Below, piece by piece: positions 33,163-41,567 of a stretch of 64,000 bases of DNA; position 1 is the first letter of the stretch, and each line of letters begins with the position of its first letter. The translations under genes were made by a program, and so were the position numbers. The DNA is from DTU053 sp012520115 (lineage in GTDB: Bacteria; Bacillota; Clostridia; Oscillospirales; Acutalibacteraceae), in the NCBI GenBank assembly GCA_050953725.1, contig JBMNNB010000003.1, forward strand, positions 496,001 to 560,000, in the 5' to 3' direction. Below the pieces are notes generated by a model. It made no database searches. It was not told the origin of the DNA and worked only from the letters and a program-made list of their open reading frames with translations.

Positions 33163-35154
33163 ATGAAGCATGCGGACTTATCGAATATAAATGAGGCGCT
33201 TTTAAGGTTTTCGTCCGGCGAAGCGGCGGATGCTTATGAGTTTTTAGGCTCCCATTTTACAGATGAGAATACCGCTGTTTTCAGAGTCTGGGCTCCGAAT
33301 GCGAAGGCGGTCAGCCTTTGCGGCGACTTCAACGGCTGGGACAGGAACTCACACATGTTGAATCCTGTCGGTTCCGGAGTCTGGGAAATCACCGTCAAGG
33401 GCATGAAGGTCTATGACAATTACAAGTACTGCGTCTGCACAAAGGATAACAGGCAGGTATTAAAAAGCGACCCCTATGCCTTCCACTGCGAGACAAGGCC
33501 ATTTAATGCAAGCAAGCTGTATCGCCTCGACGGATTTAAATGGAGCGACGATGAATGGTTAAAGCAGAGGCGAGAGCAGCCCGTATACTCTCGCCCCGTG
33601 AATATATATGAGCTGCATGCAGGCTCATGGAAAAGGCATGAGGACGGCAACTTCTATTCGTACAGGGACTTGGCGGACAGCCTTGTGCCCTATATTAAAG
33701 AAATGGGCTATACCCATGTGGAGCTTCTGCCCCTGTCTGAGCATCCCCTTGACGGCTCATGGGGCTATCAGGTCACGGGCTATTATGCTGTAACCTCCCG
33801 CTACGGTACCCCCGACGACTTTAAGTATTTTGTTGACAAGTGCCACAGGGCGAATATCGGCGTTATCTTGGACTGGGTGCCCGCCCATTTCCCTAAGGAC
33901 GAGCACGGCCTTTATAATTTTGACGGTCAGCCCCTTTATGAGTACAGCGACCCGAGGAAGGGCGGCAACCCCCAGTGGGGCACAAGGGTTTTTGACTTCG
34001 GCAAGAATGAGGTCAAGAGCTTCCTTATCTCAAACGCCCTGTTCTGGTTTAAGGAATATCACATAGACGGCCTTCGTGTAGACGCCGTTGCCTCAATGCT
34101 CTATCTCGATTATTGCCGTGAGCAGGGGCAGTGGACGCCTAATGTCTACGGCGGCAACGAAAATTTAGAGGCTGTCGCCTTTATTCAGAAGCTCAACACC
34201 ACCGTATTCGCTCACTTCCCCGATGTTATGATGATTGCGGAGGAGAGCACCGCATGGCCCCTTGTCACAAAGCCCGTTCACTGCGGGGGCTTAGGTTTTA
34301 ACTTTAAGTGGAACATGGGCTGGATGAATGACATACTCAGATACTTCTCCCTTGACCCGTATTTCAGAAAATACAATCACGACCTTATTACCTTCTCTTT
34401 CTTCTACGCCTTTTCGGAGAATTTCGTGCTGCCCATCTCCCATGACGAGGTTGTCCACGGCAAGAAGTCACTTCTTGATAAAATGCAGGGCACTTACGAT
34501 GAGAAATTCGCCTCGGTCAGAGCCTTTATGGGCTATGCCTATGCCCACCCGGGCAAGAAGCTGATGTTCATGGGTCAGGAGTTCGGGCAGTTCATCGAAT
34601 GGGACGAGAAAAAGGAGCTTGACTGGTTCCTGCTCTCTTACGACAGGCATCGTCAGCTAAAGGAATACACCGCCGCACTCAATAAATTCTATAAGGAAAC
34701 GCCCGCACTCTGGCAGATAGACTTTTCATGGGACGGCTTTAAGTGGATAGTCAGCGACGATATTGACAACTCTGTGCTTGTGTTCATGCGCATTGACGAA
34801 AACGACAACGAGATTATCGCCGTATTGAATTTCACTCCCGTCAGAAGGGACTTTTACCGCTTCGGCGTGCCGGAAAAGGGAGTTTACGAGATAGTGTTCA
34901 ATTCCGACGAGGAGCGTTTCGGCGGCACGGGAGCAATTAAGGAAACTTCCTACAAGGCGGAGCGGCGCTTTTTGCACGGCCTTGAGTACAGTATAGAGAT
35001 GACTGTCCCGCCGCTGTGCGCCATATATCTTAAAAGGCGTGAGCCTAAACCGAGAAAAGCCAGGGAGGGAGCGGCGAAGGCTCCCCAAAGCAGAACGAAG
35101 ACGGCGGGAACACAGAAGTCCCGCAAAAGTGCTGCAACTGTAAAGGAGGATTAA
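33163..35154 (+). CDS. glgB: 1,4-alpha-glucan branching enzyme
   Basis: A 663-residue GH13 enzyme that makes the alpha-1,6 branches of glycogen. An N-terminal CBM48 domain (FRVWAPNAKAVSLCGDFNGW) is followed by the catalytic barrel with DGLRVDAVASML (nucleophile Asp), MMIAEESTAWP (acid Glu) and ISHDEVVHGK, then a C-terminal beta domain. An unusual basic tail of about 35 residues (rich in Lys, Arg, Ala) follows. The ATG at 33163 has GGGGTGAG before it; upstream in-frame starts lack a site. First of four glycogen genes; glgC begins one base after its stop codon. Confidence 0.95.
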   Translation: MKHADLSNINEALLRFSSGEAADAYEFLGSHFTDENTAVFRVWAPNAKAVSLCGDFNGWDRNSHMLNPVGSGVWEITVKGMKVYDNYKYCVCTKDNRQVLKSDPYAFHCETRPFNASKLYRLDGFKWSDDEWLKQRREQPVYSRPVNIYELHAGSWKRHEDGNFYSYRDLADSLVPYIKEMGYTHVELLPLSEHPLDGSWGYQVTGYYAVTSRYGTPDDFKYFVDKCHRANIGVILDWVPAHFPKDEHGLYNFDGQPLYEYSDPRKGGNPQWGTRVFDFGKNEVKSFLISNALFWFKEYHIDGLRVDAVASMLYLDYCREQGQWTPNVYGGNENLEAVAFIQKLNTTVFAHFPDVMMIAEESTAWPLVTKPVHCGGLGFNFKWNMGWMNDILRYFSLDPYFRKYNHDLITFSFFYAFSENFVLPISHDEVVHGKKSLLDKMQGTYDEKFASVRAFMGYAYAHPGKKLMFMGQEFGQFIEWDEKKELDWFLLSYDRHRQLKEYTAALNKFYKETPALWQIDFSWDGFKWIVSDDIDNSVLVFMRIDENDNEIIAVLNFTPVRRDFYRFGVPEKGVYEIVFNSDEERFGGTGAIKETSYKAERRFLHGLEYSIEMTVPPLCAIYLKRREPKPRKAREGAAKAPQSRTKTAGTQKSRKSAATVKED

Positions 35155-35155
35155 A

Positions 35156-36370
35156 ATGCCAAGAAAACAGGAATGTATTGCAATGCTGCTGGCAGGCGGA
35201 CAAGGCAGCAGACTCGGCATACTTACAAAGAACATCGCTAAGCCTGCCGTACCCTACGGCGGAAAATACAGGATTATAGACTTTCCCCTTTCAAACTGCG
35301 TAAATTCGGGTATATACACAGTCGGCGTGCTTACTCAGTATCAGCCCCTTGAGCTGAACGACTACATAGGCAACGGTCAGCCCTGGGACCTTGACAGAGC
35401 CGAGGGCGGCGTGCATGTGCTGCCCCCCTATCAGCAGATTAAAGGCTCCGAGTGGTACAAGGGCACCGCAAACGCAATCTATCAGAACATACAGTTTATA
35501 GACAGGTACTCCCCCGAATATGTGGCCATTCTGTCCGGCGACCACATCTATAAAATGGACTATGACAAGATGCTCACCTACCACAAGAAGAAGGGTGCGG
35601 ACTGCACAATAGCCTGCATTGAGGTACCCTGGGAGGAGGCCTCCCGCTTCGGATTGATGTTCACTGACGAAACGGGCAGGATAACCCAGTTCGAGGAGAA
35701 GCCGAAGAACCCGAAAAGCAACAAGGCCTCCATGGGTGTTTACATGTTCACATGGAGCAAGCTGAAAAAGTACCTTATCGAGGACGAGGCTGACCCGAAT
35801 TCGTCAAACGACTTCGGCAAGAATGTCATCCCGAAGATGCACGAGGCCGGCGAGAAAATGTACGCCTACGAATTCGACGGCTACTGGAAGGATGTCGGCA
35901 CAATCGACAGCCTGTGGGAAGCGAATCTTGATTTGCTCAATCCTAAAGTAAACATCGACCTTGACGACAGTTCGTGGAAAATCTACTCCAAAAACTTCGC
36001 CGCTCCCCCGCACTATGTCTCCGCAGAAGCCAAGGTGGAAAATTCCCTTGTGGCTGCGGGCTGCGAAATCGACGGCGAGCTTGACTATTCGATACTTTTC
36101 TCAAACGTCACCGTCGAAAAGGGCGCAAGCGTAAAGTACTCGATTATCATGCCCGGCGCCGTTATTAAGGAAGGCGCCGTGGTGCAGTATTCGATAGTGG
36201 CGGAAAACGCCGTAATCGAAAGCGGCGCCGTGGTAGGCGAAAAGCCCGAGAATATGAAAGACCTCAGCGAATGGGGCGTTGCGGTCGTGGGTGCGGGCAT
36301 CACAATCGGCAAGAATGTTTATGTGCCGCCCAAGGCAATGATTGACGAAGATATGAAGGGGGGAAACTAA
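35156..36370 (+). CDS. glgC: Glucose-1-phosphate adenylyltransferase GlgC
   Basis: A 404-residue enzyme that makes ADP-glucose from glucose-1-phosphate and ATP, the committed step of glycogen synthesis. It keeps the nucleotide-binding start MLLAGGQGSRLG, the substrate motifs FEEKPKNP and YWKDVGTIDSLWEAN, and the C-terminal left-handed helix repeats (ENSLVAAGCEIDGEL onward). In Firmicutes it works with GlgD, encoded next. It is separated from glgB by 1 bp and from glgD by 1 bp. Confidence 0.95.
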   Translation: MPRKQECIAMLLAGGQGSRLGILTKNIAKPAVPYGGKYRIIDFPLSNCVNSGIYTVGVLTQYQPLELNDYIGNGQPWDLDRAEGGVHVLPPYQQIKGSEWYKGTANAIYQNIQFIDRYSPEYVAILSGDHIYKMDYDKMLTYHKKKGADCTIACIEVPWEEASRFGLMFTDETGRITQFEEKPKNPKSNKASMGVYMFTWSKLKKYLIEDEADPNSSNDFGKNVIPKMHEAGEKMYAYEFDGYWKDVGTIDSLWEANLDLLNPKVNIDLDDSSWKIYSKNFAAPPHYVSAEAKVENSLVAAGCEIDGELDYSILFSNVTVEKGASVKYSIIMPGAVIKEGAVVQYSIVAENAVIESGAVVGEKPENMKDLSEWGVAVVGAGITIGKNVYVPPKAMIDEDMKGGN

Positions 36371-36371
36371 G

Positions 36372-37487
36372 ATGCGTGCAAAGAATATACTCGGAATCAT
36401 CTTTTCAAATATGTATGACGACTGCCTGCATGAGCTGACGGCTCTGAGGACAATGGCCTCCGTACCCTTCGGCGGCAGATACAGACTTATCGACTTTCAC
36501 CTTTCAAACATGGTCAACTGCGGTATAGACAGGGTTGGCGTCGTAACAAAGGGCAACTACCGCTCCCTTATGGACCACTTAGGCAACGGCAAGCCCTGGG
36601 ATTTATCCCGTAAGCGTGACGGACTTTTCCTGCTGCCGCCCTTTAATTCCGACAACTCCTCAATGCGCCGCTCAAGGATGGATTCCCTTATCAGCATCCT
36701 CCCCTTTATCGAGAGCACCGACGACGAATTTGTGATAATGACAGACTGCAATGTGGTCTGCTCTATGGATTATTCTGAGCTTATAGACTTCCACCTGAAG
36801 TCCTGTGCGGATGTGACTATCTGCTGCAAAAGAGGCTGCCGCCCCGAATTGCAGGACATTATGACCTTTGAAACAGACGAAAACGGCAGAGTGGAAAAGC
36901 TCGCAATCTCCCCTAAATTATTAAGCGAATGTCTTTACTCGCTTAATATCATACTTATGAGAAAGTCCGTTCTGGAGAGGCTTATTGCCGAGGCCGTAAG
37001 CCTTAACTACACCAAATTCACAAGGGATATTCTGCAAAGGAATGTGGACACTCTAAATATCTACGCCTATGAGTACAAAGGCTTCAGCCGCACAATCGAC
37101 TCATTAAAGAGCTATTATGACATCAGCCTCGAGCTGCTTGACAGGGAGAACCGCAAACAGTTATTCAGGGGCGACAGACCCGTTTATACAAAGGTTCGTG
37201 ACGATATGCCCGCCATTTACGGCATCAATTGCAAGGCAACGAACTCCCTTATAGCCGACGGCTGCCACATTGAGGGAGAGGTGGAAAACTGCATTCTGTT
37301 CAGGGGTGCAAGGGTCGGCAAAAATGCGGTCGTGAAGAACTCCATAATAATGCAGGGCACCATAATCTCCGAGGGTGCAGTCTTAAACCATGTCATAACC
37401 GACAAAAACGTAACAGTAACTCAGGGCAAGAACATTTCGGGAGCAGAGAGCTATCCGATTTATATCGGCAAGGGCATAAGGATATAG
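36372..37487 (+). CDS. glgD: GlgD, regulatory subunit of ADP-glucose pyrophosphorylase
   Basis: A 371-residue GlgC paralogue. The N-terminal GGQGSR-type loop of GlgC is absent: the corresponding stretch reads IIFSNMYDDCLHELT, so it should not be catalytic. The hexapeptide-repeat C-terminus is kept (NSLIADGCHIEGEVENC). GlgD partners GlgC in a hetero-oligomer in Firmicutes. The catalytic loss is normal for the family. Confidence 0.93.
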   Translation: MRAKNILGIIFSNMYDDCLHELTALRTMASVPFGGRYRLIDFHLSNMVNCGIDRVGVVTKGNYRSLMDHLGNGKPWDLSRKRDGLFLLPPFNSDNSSMRRSRMDSLISILPFIESTDDEFVIMTDCNVVCSMDYSELIDFHLKSCADVTICCKRGCRPELQDIMTFETDENGRVEKLAISPKLLSECLYSLNIILMRKSVLERLIAEAVSLNYTKFTRDILQRNVDTLNIYAYEYKGFSRTIDSLKSYYDISLELLDRENRKQLFRGDRPVYTKVRDDMPAIYGINCKATNSLIADGCHIEGEVENCILFRGARVGKNAVVKNSIIMQGTIISEGAVLNHVITDKNVTVTQGKNISGAESYPIYIGKGIRI

Positions 37488-37514
37488 CCCAATCTAAGGA
37501 AAGGCGGAATAAGC

Positions 37515-38942
37515 TTGAAGGTTTTATATGCAGTCAGCGAGGCTCGCCCCTTCGCCGCAAGCGGAGGGCTTGCGGATGTCGCCGGCTCCCTGCCTCAGGC
37601 ATTAAGAAAGAGGCTCATCGGGTGCAGGGTCGTAATGCCTCTGTATGAAAGCGTCCCAAAAGAACTCAGGGATAAAATGAAGTTCATTACACATATAATC
37701 GTGCCCGTGGCCTGGCGCAGTCAGTACTGCGGCATATATGAAGCAAAGCACGGGGGAGTTATATACTATCTTCTGGACAATCAGTATTATTTCAAAAGGG
37801 ATAATTACTACGCATACTATGACGATGCGGAGCGCTTTGCCTTCTTCTCACGTGCGGTACTCGAAATACTGCCGCACATAGGTTTTTTCCCGGATGTAAT
37901 CCACTGCAACGACTGGCAGACGGCTCTTACCCCGGTCTATCAGACCTGCATCTACTCGCAGAGAGAGGAATATCAGCATATAAAGACCCTTTTCACCATT
38001 CACAATATTCAGTATCAGGGTGTCTACGGCAGGGAGATACTACACGATGTTCTGGGACTCAGTGACGAGCATTATTCATTGCTTGAATACGACGGAGCGA
38101 TAAACCTTATGAAGGGCGGCATCGAGTGCGCCAATATGGTCACCACCGTCAGCCCCACCTACGCAAAGGAGATACTCGACCCGTGGTACTCCCACGGACT
38201 TGACTCGATACTCGTTCAGAGGGAATGGAAGCTGAAGGGCATCTTAAACGGCATAGACACCGAGTACTACAATCCGGAAACGGATACGGAAATCGCCGCA
38301 AACTACTCCGCACTCAGCCCGGAAAATAAGAAGCTTTGCAAAGCCGCCCTGCAGAAGGAAATGGGGCTGCCTGAAACAGAGGACACGCCTCTGATAGGCA
38401 TTGTCAGCCGCCTTGTGGGGCACAAGGGTTTTGACCTTGTAAAGGCCGTGCTGGAGGAAATCCTCGAAAAGGAGAATGTGCAGCTTGCGGTCTTAGGCTC
38501 CGGCGAGGGGCAGTATGAGGGCTTCTTTAAGGAGATGCACGAAAAATACCCGGAGAAGCTGGGCGTGTACATCGGCTTTAATCCCGCACTTGCAAAGAGA
38601 ATCTATGCGGGAGCGGACATCTTCCTCATGCCCTCAAAGAGCGAGCCCTGCGGCCTTGCCCAGATGGTGGCGCTGCGCTACGGGACAGTGCCGATTGTCA
38701 GGGCAACCGGCGGACTGAAGGACTCTATTTTTGACAATAAGGGCGGCGACGGCAACGGCTTTGTTTTTGAAAATTACAACGCCGAGGAGCTGAAGGAGAC
38801 GATTTACAGAGCTTTGCAGCTTTACAAAGACCAAAAAGAATGGCGAGCCTTGCGCACCAGGGCCTTTGAATCCGACTGCAGCTGGGGCAAATCCGCCAAT
38901 GAGTATATTAAGGTATATAAGCAGGTAATAAAGCAGGTTTAA
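37515..38942 (+). CDS. glgA: Glycogen synthase GlgA
   Basis: A 475-residue GT5 enzyme that adds glucose from ADP-glucose to glycogen chains. It has ASGGLADVAGSLP near the N-terminus (Ser where many members have Lys-Thr), VIHCNDWQTAL, IVSRLVGHKGFDL and the C-terminal PSKSEPCGLAQMVALRYGT. The start is TTG with AAGGCGG upstream. Last gene of glgBCDA, followed by a terminator. Confidence 0.95.
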   Translation: MKVLYAVSEARPFAASGGLADVAGSLPQALRKRLIGCRVVMPLYESVPKELRDKMKFITHIIVPVAWRSQYCGIYEAKHGGVIYYLLDNQYYFKRDNYYAYYDDAERFAFFSRAVLEILPHIGFFPDVIHCNDWQTALTPVYQTCIYSQREEYQHIKTLFTIHNIQYQGVYGREILHDVLGLSDEHYSLLEYDGAINLMKGGIECANMVTTVSPTYAKEILDPWYSHGLDSILVQREWKLKGILNGIDTEYYNPETDTEIAANYSALSPENKKLCKAALQKEMGLPETEDTPLIGIVSRLVGHKGFDLVKAVLEEILEKENVQLAVLGSGEGQYEGFFKEMHEKYPEKLGVYIGFNPALAKRIYAGADIFLMPSKSEPCGLAQMVALRYGTVPIVRATGGLKDSIFDNKGGDGNGFVFENYNAEELKETIYRALQLYKDQKEWRALRTRAFESDCSWGKSANEYIKVYKQVIKQV

Positions 38943-38950
38943 CTGCATAT

Positions 38951-38980
38951 TAAAAGGAACCTTTTTTGAAGGTTCCTTTT
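38951..38980 (+). terminator. Intrinsic terminator of the glgBCDA operon
   Basis: AAAAGGAACCTT and AAGGTTCCTTTT form a stem of about 12 bp with a short T-rich loop, ending in T, directly after glgA. Confidence 0.85.
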
Positions 38981-38998
38981 GTTTCTTCGCTGTCAAAT

Positions 38999-39075
38999 GA
39001 TGCATTCTCAGATGCATTATTTTAAAAGATGCACTTGCAGATGCATCATCACTAAAGATGCATTCTCAGATGCAT
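38999..39075. repeat. Three iteron-like repeats with exact 29-bp period
   Basis: Nineteen-bp units of the form GATGCA-N6-GATGCAT occur at 38999-39017, 39028-39046 and 39057-39075, so starts are 29 bp apart each time. Each unit holds two direct GATGCA(T) half-sites 12 bp apart, and the core ATGCAT is itself palindromic. They end 7 bp before the -35 box of satD. The last unit, with its flanks, also folds as AAGATGCAT/ATGCATCTT followed by T, so it could double as a terminator. Confidence 0.8.
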
Positions 39076-39082
39076 CTTTTTA

Positions 39083-39111
39083 TTGACAAAGGGGAATAAT
39101 TCAGATAGAAT
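39083..39111 (+). promoter_or_regulatory. Promoter of the satD-DUF3307 operon
   Basis: A perfect TTGACA (39083-39088), 17 bp, then TAGAAT (39106-39111), 22 nt before the satD start codon. The upstream position of the repeat array suggests regulation at this promoter. Confidence 0.8.
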
Positions 39112-39133
39112 AAAACCGAAAAGGAGGTAAATT

Positions 39134-39826
39134 ATGGCTTTCTGTTTTAATTATGAACCCTTTATTGCGATTATCGGAGATATTGTTCAATCCAGAGAAA
39201 TAAGCGACAGGAAAGAGACTCAAAACAAGTTAAAAGCGATACTTGATAATATAAATAGAAAATATGCCGACGAAATTGCTTCGAAATTCATGATAACCCT
39301 CGGCGATGAATTTCAGGGCTTGTTAAGGTGCGGGAAAAATATACTTGACATTATTGATGAAATTGAAACGGGTATGTATCCGATAAGTTTAAGATTCGGC
39401 ATAGGCATAGGTGAAATGGATACCGATATAAACTTCGATATGCCCTTAGGGTCTGACGGGCCGGCATATCATAACGCAAGAAAAATGATTGACGAAATAA
39501 AGATAAAAGAGAACAGGTATGAAACGGATTATTCCAATATTATGATTTGGGCTCAGGGAGAAAATGAGCACACCGCTATGCTGTTGAACAGCATTATCTC
39601 GTTATGCTCCGCCTTAAAATCCAAATGGACATCCCGTCAAAAGGAAATTATAAGCTGCTATCTGGAAAGTGATAAAAACCAATATACAACAGCAGAAAAG
39701 CTCGGAATAAACCAGACCAGTGTTCACAGAGCTTTAGACCTGTCGAAATATTATACTTATCAGAATGCAATCGATATTGTAAAATCAACATTACGTGAAA
39801 TTAAGAGGAATGACGATGATGTTTAA
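39134..39826 (+). CDS. SatD family protein with cyclase-like motifs and C-terminal HTH
   Basis: A 230-residue protein matching the SatD family, named from the acid-tolerance locus of Streptococcus. Its N-terminal 125 residues show a motif series like class III nucleotide cyclases: AIIGDIVQS with Asp16, ITLGDEFQG with Gly57-Asp58, SLRFGIGIGE with Arg87, and GPAYHNARKM at 109-118. The last compares with the cyclase GDTVNTASRM pattern but with the catalytic Asn and Arg positions changed. Residues 165-215 form a helix-turn-helix (TTAEKLGINQTSVHRAL). The role is not settled. Strong AGGAGG. It overlaps the DUF3307 gene by 11 bp. Confidence 0.8.
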   Translation: MAFCFNYEPFIAIIGDIVQSREISDRKETQNKLKAILDNINRKYADEIASKFMITLGDEFQGLLRCGKNILDIIDEIETGMYPISLRFGIGIGEMDTDINFDMPLGSDGPAYHNARKMIDEIKIKENRYETDYSNIMIWAQGENEHTAMLLNSIISLCSALKSKWTSRQKEIISCYLESDKNQYTTAEKLGINQTSVHRALDLSKYYTYQNAIDIVKSTLREIKRNDDDV

Positions 39827-40682
39827 AAAAGCTTTTGTCGTATTTTTACTCGCTCACACCTTAGGGGACTTTTATTTCCAGACAGATAAGCTTGCCGAGC
39901 AAAAAGATAAATCCTTGAGCAAGGTATTTCTGCACAGTCTGATTTATGCCCTGACCTGCTCTTTGGTCATCCTTCCGCTGTTTAACAAATGGCTTGCAAT
40001 GGCAGCTGCATTCGTTTGTGTATCCCATCTCCTTATAGATTTATCCAAATGGTATTTTATAAATAAAGGGATTCATATTAATTTAAGGTTTTATAAAAAA
40101 TACATAGGCGGCACGCAATTAATAGAGGAAAATAAGAACACCATATACATAATCGATCAGATTTTTCACCTGATTTGTATATTTGCGGCAGCTTTATTTA
40201 TAACCAGAAATTGTGATGCAGTCAGGGTTTTGCCCTTCATTGATAACATTTTTCAGCTCGTCGGCATAGGTAAATTCAAAACACTGTCTTACCTGCTGCT
40301 GTTATTGATTTCATGTAAGCCCTCAAATATTACAATTAATAAAATGCTGTATGCCTATAAGCCCGACAAAACCCAGAGCAATGGAAAAACGGACAGTGAT
40401 GAAGTCATCAAAACCGAAACTAAAGTAGATTCCGAGAAAAGTGACGCTTCCGCAAACACGGAAAACAAAAACGCCGGAAAATTTATCGGCATATTAGAAA
40501 GAATAGTAATCATACTCTTTTTATCGCTTGCGCAGTATTCCGCAATCGGCTTGGTTCTGACTGCAAAATCGATTGCCCGATACAATAGAATCGTAGAGGA
40601 AAAGAAATTTGCTGAGTATTACCTCCTCGGAACTTTATTAAGCAGTTTCTTTGCCATTATTTCATATCTGATAATCATGTAA
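39816..40682 (+). CDS. DUF3307 membrane protein
   Basis: A 288-residue integral membrane protein. The N-terminal DUF3307 region has LLAHTLGDFYFQTDKLAEQK, a HSLIYA segment and SHLLIDLSKWYF, with conserved His and Asp in or near membrane helices. A charged linker (about 185-220, rich in Lys, Asp, Thr, Ser) leads to C-terminal helices. SatD and DUF3307 proteins are known as neighbours, and the 11-bp overlap here indicates coupled translation. I prefer the ATG at 39816, placed 6 nt after AGAGGA, over the GTG at 39795. Biochemical function is unknown. Confidence 0.78.
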   Translation: MMFKKAFVVFLLAHTLGDFYFQTDKLAEQKDKSLSKVFLHSLIYALTCSLVILPLFNKWLAMAAAFVCVSHLLIDLSKWYFINKGIHINLRFYKKYIGGTQLIEENKNTIYIIDQIFHLICIFAAALFITRNCDAVRVLPFIDNIFQLVGIGKFKTLSYLLLLLISCKPSNITINKMLYAYKPDKTQSNGKTDSDEVIKTETKVDSEKSDASANTENKNAGKFIGILERIVIILFLSLAQYSAIGLVLTAKSIARYNRIVEEKKFAEYYLLGTLLSSFFAIISYLIIM

Positions 40683-40710
40683 AAAGTTCTCTTTTGGCCT
40701 TAAAAAGCAC

Positions 40711-40739
40711 AAAGCCGGAAATCGATGATTTCCGGCTTT
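40711..40739. terminator. Bidirectional terminator between DUF3307 and the ABC importer
   Basis: AAAGCCGGAAATC and GATTTCCGGCTTT form a perfect 13-bp stem with a 3-nt loop between two convergent genes. Confidence 0.85.
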
Positions 40740-40772
40740 GCGTGTATTTAAAGCGAAAAAGCAGATAGGCTG

Positions 40773-41567
40773 TTATGCAAGCAGCAGCTTGTCGTCTGCC
40801 TCAAAGGCGCCGCTGGCGGTGGTGAACATTTCGAGCAGCTTCTCCACTGTCAGCTTTTTCTTTTCCTCGCCATCAACATCGACAGCCACCTTGCCCTCAT
40901 AGAGCATTACAAGCCTGTCGCCGTGGGCTATGGCGTCCCTCATGTTGTGGGTTATCATTAGTGTCGTCAGCTTGTCACGCCTTACTATTTCCTCGGTTGT
41001 TTCAAGCACCTTCGCCGCAGTTTTCGGGTCGAGGGCGGCCGTATGCTCGTCAAGCAGCAGAAGTTTGGGCTTTTTAAGGCTTGCCATGAGCAGTGTCAGA
41101 GCCTGCCTCTGTCCGCCGGACAGCAGTCCCACCTTTGTCGTAAGGCGGTTTTCGAGTCCCAAGCCCAGAGTCGAGAGCAGCTCCTTATAATGCTGCCTTT
41201 CCTTATGGGTTATGCCCCATTTCAGGCCTCTGAACTGGCCTCTGCGGTGGGCAAGTGCAAGGTTCTCCTCAATGCCCATGCTTGCGGCGGTGCCCATCAT
41301 GGGGTCCTGAAAAACTCTGCCTATATACTTAGCCCTGCGGTGCTCCTCTAAACGGGTCACGTCATTTCCGTCAATCATGATTTTGCCCTGGTCGACCATG
41401 AACACGCCCGCAACCGCATTGAGCATTGTGGACTTGCCTGCGCCGTTGCCGCCGATAACGGTCACGAACTCGCCGTCCTTAATGGTCAGGGACAGTCCGG
41501 CGAGGGCAACCTTCTCGTTTACCGTATTGGGATTAAAGGTCTTATATATGTTATTCAGCTCAAGCAT
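40773..41567 (-). CDS. ABC importer ATPase (TrpZ-like)
   Basis: A 264-residue ATPase. Walker A is GGNGAGKST (about 38-46), the signature LSGGQRQAL and Walker B LLLLDEHTAALD. The shape is that of the ATPases paired with TrpXY-type importers. It is the last gene of a three-gene operon with its permease and binding protein; it overlaps the permease gene by 8 bp. Confidence 0.88.
   Translation of the reverse strand: MLELNNIYKTFNPNTVNEKVALAGLSLTIKDGEFVTVIGGNGAGKSTMLNAVAGVFMVDQGKIMIDGNDVTRLEEHRRAKYIGRVFQDPMMGTAASMGIEENLALAHRRGQFRGLKWGITHKERQHYKELLSTLGLGLENRLTTKVGLLSGGQRQALTLLMASLKKPKLLLLDEHTAALDPKTAAKVLETTEEIVRRDKLTTLMITHNMRDAIAHGDRLVMLYEGKVAVDVDGEEKKKLTVEKLLEMFTTASGAFEADDKLLLA

Noticed and set aside
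38999..39075. A mini-CRISPR array
   Set aside because: Only three units of 19 bp with 10-bp gaps and internal palindromes; it sits at a promoter, so an operator or iteron-like array is the better reading.
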